In this document: positions 9,460 to 18,028 of the stretch, one piece after another
Position numbering within the stretch: the first letter of the stretch is position 1
How the letters are laid out: every line of letters starts with the position of its first letter
Assembly: GCA_016709145.1 (NCBI GenBank)
Contig: JADJEK010000012.1
Coordinates: 144,822-208,821, forward strand
DNA: 64,000 bases
Reading direction: 5' to 3'
DNA from: Planctomycetota bacterium
Lineage (GTDB): Bacteria; Planctomycetota; B15-G4; JADJEK01
Notes under the pieces: model-generated
Databases searched by the model: none
What the model was told of the DNA's origin: nothing
What the model saw: the letters and a program-made list of their open reading frames with translations, nothing else
Program-made: the position numbers and the translations under genes

Positions 9460-10092
9460 TCAGATCGGCAGCAGCGCCGGTAGGAACGCCATCGCTGCGC
9501 CGGAGGTGATCGAAACGGTCAAGTTATCATCCAGCCGCACCGGAAGGCTCTCGGCGATCGCGCCGATCGCGGCTCCGACCGCGCCGATCACGAAGCACCG
9601 CGCCACGGCGAAGTCGGCCAGGATCGGCTGACCGTCCCAGATCGACCACAGCCTGTCGGCGCCCGCAACTCGTTGTGCGAACAGGAAGAACAGCGCCGCG
9701 CACGGTGCCGCGGTGACGAAGAAACCGAGCGTCCCGGCCCACGACTTCTGCGGGTTCCACGGCAGCTTGACCCGGCCGAAGCGTCGACCGATCAGGTTCG
9801 AGAACGCGTCCCCGACGGCGAGCACCGCCCACGACGCCACGGCTACCTTCAACGGGAACAACACGACGAGCAGCAAGACCGCGACCGGATAGACGCGCAC
9901 GCCGTTCAAGAAGCGCTCGCCGTCGCGGCGGAACAGCTTGTCCTGGCCCGTCAGCGGCAGCACGACCCAGTTGAAGACGATCGCGCCGAGGCAGACGAGC
10001 GCGGACCACCGCGATCCGATGAACGGGACCGGCAGCGCGAAGGCGACCACGCCGAGGTGGACGAGTTGGCGGCGAAGTTCGAGCGACGTCAT
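9460..10092 (-). CDS. phytol/dolichol kinase-like protein (VTE5/SEC59-type, CTP transferase superfamily)
   Basis: A 210-residue membrane protein. The start ATG at 10092 overlaps the upstream stop by four bases (ATGA). It begins MTSLELRRQLVHLGVVAF, the R-(K/R)-x-x-H-x-x pattern that opens phytol and dolichol kinases, and carries DAFSNLIGRRFGR followed by NPQKSWAGTLGFF, the conserved core. Family members use CTP to phosphorylate a free polyprenol. Together with the DUF92 protein 40 bases downstream it could form a two-step salvage route from a prenyl alcohol to a prenyl diphosphate. The substrate chain (phytol, geranylgeraniol, other) cannot be read from the sequence. Confidence 0.85.
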   Translation of the reverse strand: MTSLELRRQLVHLGVVAFALPVPFIGSRWSALVCLGAIVFNWVVLPLTGQDKLFRRDGERFLNGVRVYPVAVLLLVVLFPLKVAVASWAVLAVGDAFSNLIGRRFGRVKLPWNPQKSWAGTLGFFVTAAPCAALFFLFAQRVAGADRLWSIWDGQPILADFAVARCFVIGAVGAAIGAIAESLPVRLDDNLTVSITSGAAMAFLPALLPI

Positions 10093-12059
10093 CGCGAGAT
10101 GTATCCGTTCTGGGCCAGGAACTCGAGGAAGCGGCGCGACGAGTCGTCGGGATCGACCGCGTTCTCTTCCGGTTTGAGTCCGAACGCGGCGACCATCCTG
10201 GGCTCCGCGCCCGCGGCCGCAAGGCTCTGCGGCAGGAACCAACGCACGTCCGCTCGCGCGTCCTGCTCGAGCGAGCCCGGCAAGCCGAGCGCGAACGCGA
10301 GCGTCGGCGCGATCGACTCGGGCAGCACGTCGGTCGCGGTCGGCGCCGCGACGTGCGGACCGGCGACGACGATCGCACCGCGAGCATCGACCGAACCGCT
10401 CGAGATGCCGGGATGCGTGACGATCACGATCCACGCGTCGTCCCCTGCCGCACGCGCGAGTTCGCCGAGGAACCGGTCCTCGAACCGGTAATACCCTTCG
10501 AGCACGCGCATGCGTGCGTCGAGCCGCACGTCCGAACGCGCGACGTTCCTGCGCAGGAGCTCGTTGCGCAGGATGTCGAGCCCGGTCAGGCCGACTTGCG
10601 CGAACGCGGGCTTGCAGCGCGCGAGTTGCTCGAGCGCGGCGGAGTGGACGAACGCGTCGTAGAGGATCGGCCGCTCGACCGCTTGATTGCCGACCAGTCC
10701 CGCGGCTTCGAGTTCCGGCACGTAGTCGACCGCGCCAGCGAGGCCGTCGAACAGCGTGCACGCCGCGGCACTCTCCGTCCGCGGTTCGAACGCGGCAGGA
10801 TCCGGATCCGCGGGCGCGTGTCGCCGCGCGGCCGCGATCTCGACGAACGCGCGCTCCGACCACGTCGTGGTCTTGAAGTCGACGGCCGGATGCGTGGCCC
10901 AGAAGTTCACCGACGTCGTCGGCAAGCCCGCGCGCGCGGCGACGTCGGACAAGCGCATCACGCGCGACATCGAGCCGAGCAGCGGCACTTCTTCGGTCAA
11001 GTCGAGCGCGCTCAGCACGAACGCGACGATCTCGAGGAAGCCCGTCGATTCAACGCTCGGATCGAGCGCCTGCGACAGACCGAGCACGCGATTGCGGAAG
11101 TACGAGTCGATGCGATGACGCTCGACCGAGAGCCCGGTCGCGACGGTGGTCCAGAACGCCGGCGGAATCGCTTCCCCGCCGGACGCGAGCGGTCGCAGGA
11201 AGCCGCGACGCGTGAGCGCTTCGAGCTCGGGCATCCAACCCTGCGCGATCGCGTCGGTCACGTTGGCGTGATCGAGGCCGTCGATCGCGACCAGCACGAC
11301 GCGCGCAACCAGCGGGCACTGGACGTCGACGGGCTCGCCGACGGCCGCGAACCCGGGCGTCTTCGAGCGCGCGTCCGACTGCACGACGAACCCGGCGGCG
11401 ATCAGCGCGAACAGCAGGCCGAGACTCCACGCGGCGCGCGAACCGCGCGAACGGGCTTCGACGTGGAATCCGGGGATCGTCGCCAACACCGCGTACGCGG
11501 ACAGCCGCATGACGTGAGCGACCCACCACGCGGCCGCGACCGACGTGACGGCGGCAAGCCCTTGGAACAGCACGGCCGGCAAGCCGAGGCGCTGTTCGAT
11601 CCCGGGCCCATAGTGCCGCCAGAACAACACGAAGTACGCGAGCGCCAACACGAACGCGGCGATGCCGCAACTGCGCGCCGCGAGCTCCGCCTTGTCGACG
11701 GCGTGGTGCCGCCAACGGAACAGCGCGTACATCGCGATCGACGCGCTGATGCCGAGCGCGAACGCGACGACGACGCCGAGCACGACGAACAACAGGAACA
11801 CGATGCTGGTGTCGCTCTGGGGTTGCGCGAACGGACGCGTCGCGGCGAACACACCCGAGAACAGCAACGCCACGAGCAATCCGAGCACCATGCCGACGCC
11901 GAGGCCGACGCGCAGATGCGTGCGCCACGCGGGTCGCCGGCCGAGTTCACCGCCGCCGACGAAGAACCGCGACAGCGGATTCTCGAGGTAGCCGAGCTGC
12001 TTCAGCTCCGCTCGCACGGGATCGGCGTCGGGTGTCGGTTCGGTCGGAGACGTCAACAC
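10089..12059 (-). CDS. membrane-anchored type I phosphodiesterase/alkaline phosphatase superfamily protein
   Basis: A 656-residue protein with about five N-terminal hydrophobic segments (residues 48-230) followed by an alkaline-phosphatase-fold domain. The domain starts at VVLVAIDGLDHANVTDAIAQ, the Asp of AIDG being a typical first metal ligand, then IPPAFWTTVATGLSVERH at the usual nucleophile position, and later VIVTHPG near the C terminus. A conventional C-terminal D-H pair is hard to see, so catalysis may be altered. It could hydrolyse phosphodiester or pyrophosphate bonds of a lipid or glycan in the periplasm. It is translationally coupled (ATGA) to the phytol-kinase-like gene. Confidence 0.75.
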   Translation of the reverse strand: MLTSPTEPTPDADPVRAELKQLGYLENPLSRFFVGGGELGRRPAWRTHLRVGLGVGMVLGLLVALLFSGVFAATRPFAQPQSDTSIVFLLFVVLGVVVAFALGISASIAMYALFRWRHHAVDKAELAARSCGIAAFVLALAYFVLFWRHYGPGIEQRLGLPAVLFQGLAAVTSVAAAWWVAHVMRLSAYAVLATIPGFHVEARSRGSRAAWSLGLLFALIAAGFVVQSDARSKTPGFAAVGEPVDVQCPLVARVVLVAIDGLDHANVTDAIAQGWMPELEALTRRGFLRPLASGGEAIPPAFWTTVATGLSVERHRIDSYFRNRVLGLSQALDPSVESTGFLEIVAFVLSALDLTEEVPLLGSMSRVMRLSDVAARAGLPTTSVNFWATHPAVDFKTTTWSERAFVEIAAARRHAPADPDPAAFEPRTESAAACTLFDGLAGAVDYVPELEAAGLVGNQAVERPILYDAFVHSAALEQLARCKPAFAQVGLTGLDILRNELLRRNVARSDVRLDARMRVLEGYYRFEDRFLGELARAAGDDAWIVIVTHPGISSGSVDARGAIVVAGPHVAAPTATDVLPESIAPTLAFALGLPGSLEQDARADVRWFLPQSLAAAGAEPRMVAAFGLKPEENAVDPDDSSRRFLEFLAQNGYISR

Positions 12060-12179
12060 CTCGTCCTCGAAAAAGGGCGCGCGGACGGCGGCCTCGAGTG
12101 GCGGGCTCGCGCGGAGGCGCGCAGTCTATGGACCGCGTGGACGAAGCGCATGGCTCGCCCACTTCGGCAGCACGGTCGG

Positions 12180-13085
12180 TCACCGATCCCGATCTCGGAC
12201 GTACGTGGCCAACTGCTGCAGTCGATCCGCGCGCTTGCCGAACAGACCGAGCGCGTCGCTCGCCGTCGCGATCAGCTCGCGGACCAGCGCGCGCGCGGGC
12301 TCGAGCCCCGCGAGGTCGACGAACGTCGTCTTCTCACGGTCCTTGCCGGCCGGCTTGCCGAGGACGGCCGCATCGCCCTCGACGTCGAGCAAGTCGTCCT
12401 TGACCTGGAACGCGAGGCCGAGGTTCTTGCCGTACGCGTCGAGCGCCGCGAGTTCCGCGTCGTGCGCGCCGCACAGCAGAGCGCTGCCGCGCAACGACAG
12501 TTCGAACAGCCGGCCGGTCTTGCGCCGATGGACGAACTCGATCGTCGACAGCGTCGCGCCCGCGCCCATCTTGGCGAGGTCCGCCCACTGCCCGGCCGCC
12601 ATGCCGTCGGCGCCGACCGTCGCCGAGGCCATCGCGATCAGCTCGGCCGTGACCTCGCGAGCGATCTTCTCGCGCACGCAACCCTGCGCGATCACTTCGG
12701 TCGCGCGCATCAGCAGCGCGATCGCCGCGAGGATCGCCAGCGCTTCGCCGAACTTCGCATGCACCGCGGGCTGGCCGCGCCGCGTCGCCGCGTCGTCCAT
12801 GCTCGGCAGGTCGTCGAGCACGAGCGACGCGCTGTGGATGAACTCGACCGCGGCGGCGAGGAAGTCCACGCGTGCCGCCGGCCGCTTCAGCAGTTCCGCG
12901 GCTTCGAACACGAGCACCGGCCGCACGCGCTTACCCGCTCCGGACAGCGCATAGCGCATCGCGTCGAACAACTCGGGCGCCTGCGCCGAACGCGGCGGCA
13001 ATTGCCGTTCGATGGCGTCCTCGACCAGCGCCTTGCGCTCGAGCAGGAACGCCGGCGGTGACGGGGACGCCTTCTTCGCGCTCAT
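12180..13085 (-). CDS. polyprenyl diphosphate synthase (farnesyl/geranylgeranyl type)
   Basis: A 301-residue soluble enzyme condensing isopentenyl diphosphate with allylic diphosphates. The first Asp-rich motif DDLPSMDD lies at residues 91-98, with the two-residue insertion typical of bacterial FPP/GGPP synthases, followed by ATRRG. The second motif DDLLD is at about 230-234, followed by GKPAGKD, the ispA/crtE signature. GKRVRPVL near residue 51 is the IPP-binding block. The product chain length cannot be fixed; FPP or GGPP is likely. It is 13 bases downstream of the large phosphodiesterase gene and probably feeds the UbiA enzyme of the same run. Confidence 0.92.
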   Translation of the reverse strand: MSAKKASPSPPAFLLERKALVEDAIERQLPPRSAQAPELFDAMRYALSGAGKRVRPVLVFEAAELLKRPAARVDFLAAAVEFIHSASLVLDDLPSMDDAATRRGQPAVHAKFGEALAILAAIALLMRATEVIAQGCVREKIAREVTAELIAMASATVGADGMAAGQWADLAKMGAGATLSTIEFVHRRKTGRLFELSLRGSALLCGAHDAELAALDAYGKNLGLAFQVKDDLLDVEGDAAVLGKPAGKDREKTTFVDLAGLEPARALVRELIATASDALGLFGKRADRLQQLATYVRDRDR

Positions 13086-13098
13086 CGGGTCAGCGAGC

Positions 13099-15690
13099 TC
13101 ACTGCGCGAGCTTCAACGGCGTGCCGTCCCACTCCGGCGGCGTGGCCACTCCGTAGAACGAGCAGATCGTCGGCGCGATGTTCAACAGGCTCGGTTCGGC
13201 CTCGAGCGCCATTTTCTTGTTGCTGAAGAAAATGCCCTTCACGAGGCTCGGATCGACGCCGCAGTGGTCGCCGGTCCAAGGCTGGTCGTTGACGATGATG
13301 CCTTGCTTGCCCATGCCTTCTTGTTCGAAGCCGCCGAGCGTCGACTGCCACGACGAGCGATAGCCGACGTCGAAACCGAGGATGATGTCGCCCGGCTCTT
13401 CGAGGTAGGGGCCGTTGTAGATCTTGCGGCCGGCGTACGCGCGCAGCGCGATCTTCGCCTGGCCGCGCTCTTGGTCGAGCGAGCTCTCGAGCCGCGCGCA
13501 AATCTCGTCGACCGTCGCATCGAAGTCCGCCGCGGCGACCGAGCCGGCCGTCTCGCGGCCCTTCTTGTTGATGTAGATCTTGCCGAGACCCATCGCGTAG
13601 GCCTTCGTGCGCTTCCAGTCGACGTAGGCGAGGTTGCCGCCCGTGTCGCCGTCGATGATCGTGCCGACGTCGACCTTGTCGCCGGTCTTCAAGTCGGCGG
13701 AGGCGACGTCGACCTTGTCGCCGGTCTTCAAGTCGGCGGAGGCGACGAGCTTCGTCAGCATCTCGGCGCGATTGCCCCAGGTCTCCTTCTGGCCGTTGAC
13801 GACGAGGTAGCCCTCCTCCCACAACCAGACGTTCAGGTTCACGCCGTAGCGGAACGGTTCGAAGCCGTGGTCGGAGACGACGACGAGTCGCGCGTCGGGG
13901 CCGAACTCGCCCTTGTCCATGCGCGTCATGATCTCGCCGACGATGCGGTCCATTTCCTTGTAGGTCTCGACGATGCCGTCCTTCAGCGGGAAGGTGCGGC
14001 CGTACGCCTTCACCAACTGGTCGCGCAGCAGCGAGCCGTCGTTTGCCTTGGTGTCGTACTGCGGATGCTTCGGGTCGATGAAGCGGAACAGCAAGTGACC
14101 GGCGCGGTCGGTGACCGACTCGACGTGGAACAGGACTTCCCAGTCCTTGTTCTTCAGCTCGCGCTCGAGCTGCTTGGTGCGCCACTTCAGCGTGAAGTCG
14201 AGCGAGTCCATGAACGCCTGCTCGCTGATCTTCCCGTCCTTCAGCGCGTTGGTCCAACAGGCCCAGCCGATCGTGTCGTACGTGCCGCAGTCCTCCGCGA
14301 TCTGCGCGGCGAACTCACGCGGCCACGAGATCGGCAGGATCGGCGGCTGCCATTCCGGCGAGATCGAGATCGGTGGCACGAACAGTTCGAGGCGACGGTT
14401 CTCGTTCTTGTCGATCGTGCATTGCGCGACGTGGATGCGGCCGACCGCCTTCAGCTTCAGGATGCGGTTCAACTTGTACGTGATGTGGAACCAATCGGAC
14501 CATCCGCCCATCGCGACCGTCTGTGTCTGGCCGTCGATCGTGATCGCGGCGGTCTTGGCCGCGTAGTCGGGCTTGATCGTCATCTCGACTTGAACGCGAT
14601 TGCCCGTCTTCCTCCAGGCCTGGTACTCCCCGTTGACGGCGCGGCGCTGTTCCTCGAGCTTCGCCTTGGTCGTTTCATTCATGCCCTGTTCGGCGAGCTT
14701 CTTGTCGAGGGCTTCGAGTTCGACCTTGAACGGCTGCTCGACCGCGAAGTTCTCGGGGCCGTTCAGCTTGGTGCGGATGGTGCCGTCCTTCTCCTCGTAA
14801 ACCTTGAACACCTTGCCGCCGGTCTCGGTCGAGTTGCCGTCGGCCTTCGCGTACTCCCACTCGTCGTTCGTGTAGATCGACCACGAGCCCGGGCCGCCCT
14901 GCACGTCGGGGACGAACAGGCCGCCGAGCAGTTTCACGTTCTCGTTCGCGAACGCGGGGAATGCCGCCGGAACTTGGAGTCCGGTGAACCGCACGCCGGC
15001 CTCGCCGAGCACGTCCCAGAACGGCTTGCCCTGGCGCTCGTTGACCGGCACCGGCACGCGCGGCGGGATCGAGCCGGTCAGCACGACCATCGCGGCGGCG
15101 GCCGCGCCGCCGAACAGCAAGGCGACGACGAGCGCGCCGATCTTGCCGAGGCGGAACACGAAGCGGAACAGCACGAAGGCGACGAGCAACGACACCACTG
15201 CGAAGATCGCGGTCCATTTGGTCGCGGTGGCCGGCACGCCGAGCGAGAACACGAACAACTCGGCCTTGGACAGGCCTTGGACGTATTGGCCGACCTCTTC
15301 GGGTGCGACGTACTTCTTCGAGACGCCTTGCAGCGCCGGCATCGGCGCGTCCGAGGCCAGGCTGATCTGGCGGCGAACGAAGTCGCCGATGTTCGTCTTG
15401 CCCGGGTTCGACGCGGTCTCGAGGACGGCCCACGACACCGGCGACTGCGCCGGGTTCGCCGTGACGAGCGGCGCGTACGTGCCCGCTTGCGACAATTTCT
15501 TGAGGTTCGGCAGGTGACCGTCGGCCATCCACTGCGACGTGAGCTCGGCGTCGACGCCGTCGAATCCGAGCAGGATCGTCTTCGGCTTCGAGCTTGCGTT
15601 GGACTGGCCCGCGGACTCCCGCGAGAGGAGCCCGAGCGCAACGCCGGACAACACGATGCAAGACAAGCCGACGCAGAGACTTCGGTTCAT
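13099..15690 (-). CDS. secreted/membrane alkaline-phosphatase-superfamily phosphodiesterase
   Basis: An 863-residue protein starting with a signal sequence (MNRSLCVGLSCIVLSGVA, ATG at 15690). After ILLGFDGVDAELTSQWM (first metal ligand, residue about 43) comes an AQSPVSWAVLET segment at the nucleophile position, then two hydrophobic helices near residues 140-195, a large beta insertion, and finally VVSDHGFEPFRYG and GDHCGVDPSLVKG, the Asp-His and His metal ligands. This matches type I phosphodiesterase/nucleotide pyrophosphatase proteins. Substrate unknown. It starts the minus-strand run with the prenyl diphosphate synthase and is divergent from the gene at 15886. A 39-bp exact tandem duplication lies inside it. 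Confidence 0.85.
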   Translation of the reverse strand: MNRSLCVGLSCIVLSGVALGLLSRESAGQSNASSKPKTILLGFDGVDAELTSQWMADGHLPNLKKLSQAGTYAPLVTANPAQSPVSWAVLETASNPGKTNIGDFVRRQISLASDAPMPALQGVSKKYVAPEEVGQYVQGLSKAELFVFSLGVPATATKWTAIFAVVSLLVAFVLFRFVFRLGKIGALVVALLFGGAAAAAMVVLTGSIPPRVPVPVNERQGKPFWDVLGEAGVRFTGLQVPAAFPAFANENVKLLGGLFVPDVQGGPGSWSIYTNDEWEYAKADGNSTETGGKVFKVYEEKDGTIRTKLNGPENFAVEQPFKVELEALDKKLAEQGMNETTKAKLEEQRRAVNGEYQAWRKTGNRVQVEMTIKPDYAAKTAAITIDGQTQTVAMGGWSDWFHITYKLNRILKLKAVGRIHVAQCTIDKNENRRLELFVPPISISPEWQPPILPISWPREFAAQIAEDCGTYDTIGWACWTNALKDGKISEQAFMDSLDFTLKWRTKQLERELKNKDWEVLFHVESVTDRAGHLLFRFIDPKHPQYDTKANDGSLLRDQLVKAYGRTFPLKDGIVETYKEMDRIVGEIMTRMDKGEFGPDARLVVVSDHGFEPFRYGVNLNVWLWEEGYLVVNGQKETWGNRAEMLTKLVASADLKTGDKVDVASADLKTGDKVDVGTIIDGDTGGNLAYVDWKRTKAYAMGLGKIYINKKGRETAGSVAAADFDATVDEICARLESSLDQERGQAKIALRAYAGRKIYNGPYLEEPGDIILGFDVGYRSSWQSTLGGFEQEGMGKQGIIVNDQPWTGDHCGVDPSLVKGIFFSNKKMALEAEPSLLNIAPTICSFYGVATPPEWDGTPLKLAQ
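13666..13743. repeat. 39-bp exact tandem duplication inside a coding sequence
   Basis: The 39 bases at 13666-13704 are repeated without change at 13705-13743, and the next few bases (gacga) begin a third copy. In the phosphodiesterase gene this duplicates 13 residues (ASADLKTGDKVDV) in frame, just before GTIIDGDTGG. The copies are identical at every position, so the duplication is very young or an assembly artefact. Confidence 0.95.
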
Positions 15691-15885
15691 TCGAACACCC
15701 AAGGAGGTTGCCGCGTGGAGCGCGCGATCGTGCGCACCGGGCGTGCTGCTTCGCACGCGTTCGGGGCGACGAGCCGCACGGCCGAATCGAACCGGTTACG
15801 TTACCCCCGTCCTCCCACGGCTGCCAACCGTCGAATCCCGCCACACCCGGCGCGATTCGATCGTTGCGGCTACTGTGCGGAACAC

Positions 15886-17058
15886 ATGACGAACACCCGC
15901 CTGGTCGTGTTGACGCTCGCCGGTCTCGCCGCGCTCGCCGCGGTCGGGTTCGTGCTGTTCAAGACCGAGCCGGCGCCGCTACCGACGGTCGAAGCTCCGC
16001 AACAGCCTGTCGCCCGCGCACCGACCGCACCGACCGCCGAGCCGACTCGCGCCGCCGCCGCCCCGCTGCCTCGCGACGAGTCGCTCGACCGCATGCAGCG
16101 GCAACTCGACAACTACAAAAAGATCAACTCGGTCGGCACGGGCACCGCGACGCTGCACGGCAAGGTCATCGACTCGATCTCGAAGCAACCGGTGTCGCAA
16201 TACACGATGGCGCTCGCGCGCACCAACGAAGGGGACGTGCGGCGCCTCATCGACGACCCGCGCCGCACGCGAGTCTGGCACAACAAGCTCGGCACGTTCA
16301 CGTACCGCGACATCGCGGAGGGCCTCTACAACATCCACGTCCGCGTGCTCGGCTACGAAGAGCTCGTCGTCACCAACGTCGAGGTGCCGACGAAGGGTGA
16401 CGTCACGCTCGAGCTCTCGCGCGGAGCGTACGTCGAAGGCGTGGTCCACGACGACGAGGACGGCGGCATCGGCGGGATCGACGTGCGTCTGCGGCCCCTC
16501 GCACTCGACGACCCCGGCTCCGAGATCGTCACGGGCCTGGCTCATACCGACGACGACGGGCACTTCCTGTTCTCGATGGTGCCGCCGGGCACGTACGAAG
16601 TCGCGCTCGGCAACAAGAACCTGTCGCCGCAAGGACCCCAGCAGATCTACGTCGCGGCGGGCCGCGGCTACACCGTCAAGTTCTTCGTCCCCGAGCAGAA
16701 CGACATCACGATCCACGTGCGCGACGCGGCCGGCAACTACCTCGTCGGCGCAACGGTGAGCCTGTGGAGCGGCGCCGGCGAGGGCGTGATCCGCGGCGAG
16801 ACGGACGAGACCGGCGAGGTCAATCTGCACCCCGTGCCACCGGGCAGTTACACCGTGAAAGTCTGGCGCAACGAGTACATCCGGGTCGTCGAGCAACGGA
16901 CGCTGAACGGCGTCAGCGACGAGGTCGAGTGGACGTTCACGCTCGAACCCGACCCGCGCGACTATGAAAAGCTGACGCCCGAAGAACTCGAACGCTTGAA
17001 GAACGGCGAGCGGCCCGAAGAGGTGTTCGGACCGAAGCCGACCTCCGGCGGGAAATGA
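15886..17058 (+). CDS. membrane-anchored protein with carboxypeptidase-regulatory-like domains
   Basis: A 390-residue protein. One N-terminal hydrophobic helix (LVVLTLAGLAALAAVGFVLF) is followed by a Pro/Ala/Thr-rich linker and then three to four beta-sandwich repeats. Their signatures are GTATLHGKVIDSISKQPVSQ, AYVEGVVHDDEDGG...FSMVPPGTYEV, and GATVSLWSG...HPVPPGSYTVKVW. This is the CarboxypepD_reg/SdrD B-like pattern, usually structural or carbohydrate-contacting rather than catalytic. The C-terminal tail DYEKLTPEELERLKNGERP is charged and helical. Start ATG at 15886 immediately precedes the hydrophobic segment. It is divergently transcribed from the phosphodiesterase gene with 195 bases between them. 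Confidence 0.75.
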   Translation: MTNTRLVVLTLAGLAALAAVGFVLFKTEPAPLPTVEAPQQPVARAPTAPTAEPTRAAAAPLPRDESLDRMQRQLDNYKKINSVGTGTATLHGKVIDSISKQPVSQYTMALARTNEGDVRRLIDDPRRTRVWHNKLGTFTYRDIAEGLYNIHVRVLGYEELVVTNVEVPTKGDVTLELSRGAYVEGVVHDDEDGGIGGIDVRLRPLALDDPGSEIVTGLAHTDDDGHFLFSMVPPGTYEVALGNKNLSPQGPQQIYVAAGRGYTVKFFVPEQNDITIHVRDAAGNYLVGATVSLWSGAGEGVIRGETDETGEVNLHPVPPGSYTVKVWRNEYIRVVEQRTLNGVSDEVEWTFTLEPDPRDYEKLTPEELERLKNGERPEEVFGPKPTSGGK

Positions 17059-17101
17059 GCGAAGCCCGCACCGCGATGCGCGGTCGCGACGGCGTCGCCG
17101 C

Positions 17102-17593
17102 TCACTTCGGGATCGCCATCCCCTTCACCACGCAGTCGAACACGATCTCGCCGTCGATCGTTCCCTGCGCGTCGAACACGCCCGACGTCGTGCGCATCTT
17201 CTGCGGACGACAAGCGAGGTAGAGGCGCTTGCCCGGGACGACGACTCCGCGGAAGCGCACGGCCTCGAGCCCAGCGAATCCGAAGAAGCGCTCGCCCGAC
17301 GCGAGCATCACGCGCTCGAAGAAGTACCCGCACAACTGACCGGCGCTCTCGACGATCAGCACGCCCGGCATCAGCGGTCGGCCCGGGATGTGGCCGCGCA
17401 CCCAGAACTCGTCGTCGCGCACGTCGTGGTAGCCGACGGCGAAACCGCTCTCGCCGGGTTCGAACGCGAGGATGCCGTCGAGCAGCGCCATCTCGTGGCG
17501 ATGCGGCAGGACCTCGTAGATCTTGTCCTTCGAGATGACGTCGCGGCTGAGGTCGACGCGGCTGAGGTCGACCAGCGGGGTCGCTTGGGGCAT
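17102..17593 (-). CDS. fabZ: FabZ/FabA-like 3-hydroxyacyl-ACP dehydratase
   Basis: A 163-residue hot-dog-fold protein. The motifs PHRHEMALLDGI (active-site His, residues about 30-41) and GHIPGRPLMPGVLIVESAGQ (catalytic acidic residue in GVLIVE) are those of FabZ. Where FabZ has PHR-x-PF-L-L-VD, this has PHRHEMALLD, so the usual Pro-Phe is replaced by His-Glu-Met; it may belong to a planctomycete subgroup and serve polyketide or surface-lipid synthesis rather than standard fatty-acid elongation. It is somewhat longer than typical FabZ (about 150). The N terminus carries a small VDLSRVDLSR repeat. Start ATG at 17593. Confidence 0.85.
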   Translation of the reverse strand: MPQATPLVDLSRVDLSRDVISKDKIYEVLPHRHEMALLDGILAFEPGESGFAVGYHDVRDDEFWVRGHIPGRPLMPGVLIVESAGQLCGYFFERVMLASGERFFGFAGLEAVRFRGVVVPGKRLYLACRPQKMRTTSGVFDAQGTIDGEIVFDCVVKGMAIPK

Positions 17594-18028
17594 GGCGGGT
17601 TCGTTCGGGTTGGTTCGAAGTCGGTGCGAAGGGGCGCGAAGCAACCGATTCACACGCCGCCGGTCAACAAGTTGTCGCGCATCGGCACGAAAGAAACCGC
17701 TCGAGTGCCCACGCGGCACCCGAGCGGTTCATCGGATCGGCTTCCCCGGCTCATGCTCTCGGAACGATGAGTGGGCACCCGTCTCGTTCAAAAAACACCA
17801 AGTTCAACGAGTCGGGGAAACCATGTCTGTCTTCGGACACGACTCTCCATGGCAAGGAGCGTGCCAGCGTCGCGCGTCCCGGAAGGAGCGGCGATACGGC
17901 GCCAGAACGCCAAGGACCGGGCTCGAACCGCCGTAAACAGCCGAGTTTCGGGATCCGCTCCGCTCACAGCTCGCCGCTAGGATCCGTCGCTTTCGTCCCG
18001 CGTGTGCGGATTCGGCACGGAAGCGGCC
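17594..18028. other. divergent intergenic region between fabZ and lgt
   Basis: 435 bases with no convincing protein gene. Both neighbours point away from it, so promoters for both should lie here, but I cannot place -35/-10 boxes with confidence in this GC-rich sequence. The clear feature is the long hairpin at 17696-17728, listed separately. The right part (about 17800-17960) has short open frames in several phases without coding character. Confidence 0.5.
17696..17728. other. 14-bp hairpin in a divergent promoter region
   Basis: The arm accgctcgagtgcc at 17696-17709 pairs with ggcacccgagcggt at 17715-17728 around a five-base loop, with a single mismatch. It is not followed by a T-run. Because the flanking genes diverge, it cannot be a normal 3' terminator of either one; it could be a leader structure of fabZ, whose start is about 100 bases away, or the end of an unseen small RNA. 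Confidence 0.6.

Noticed and set aside
13012..15885. A long plus-strand frame opposite the phosphodiesterase gene, continuous with the gene at 15886
   Set aside because: Only the part from 15886 has a signal/anchor and domain structure; the upstream part is the antisense shadow of the phosphodiesterase.
17905..17945. T-arm-like sequence (ggttcgagcc on the minus strand) suggesting a tRNA or tmRNA
   Set aside because: The flanking bases do not form a 5-bp T stem, and no acceptor or anticodon arm can be drawn around it.
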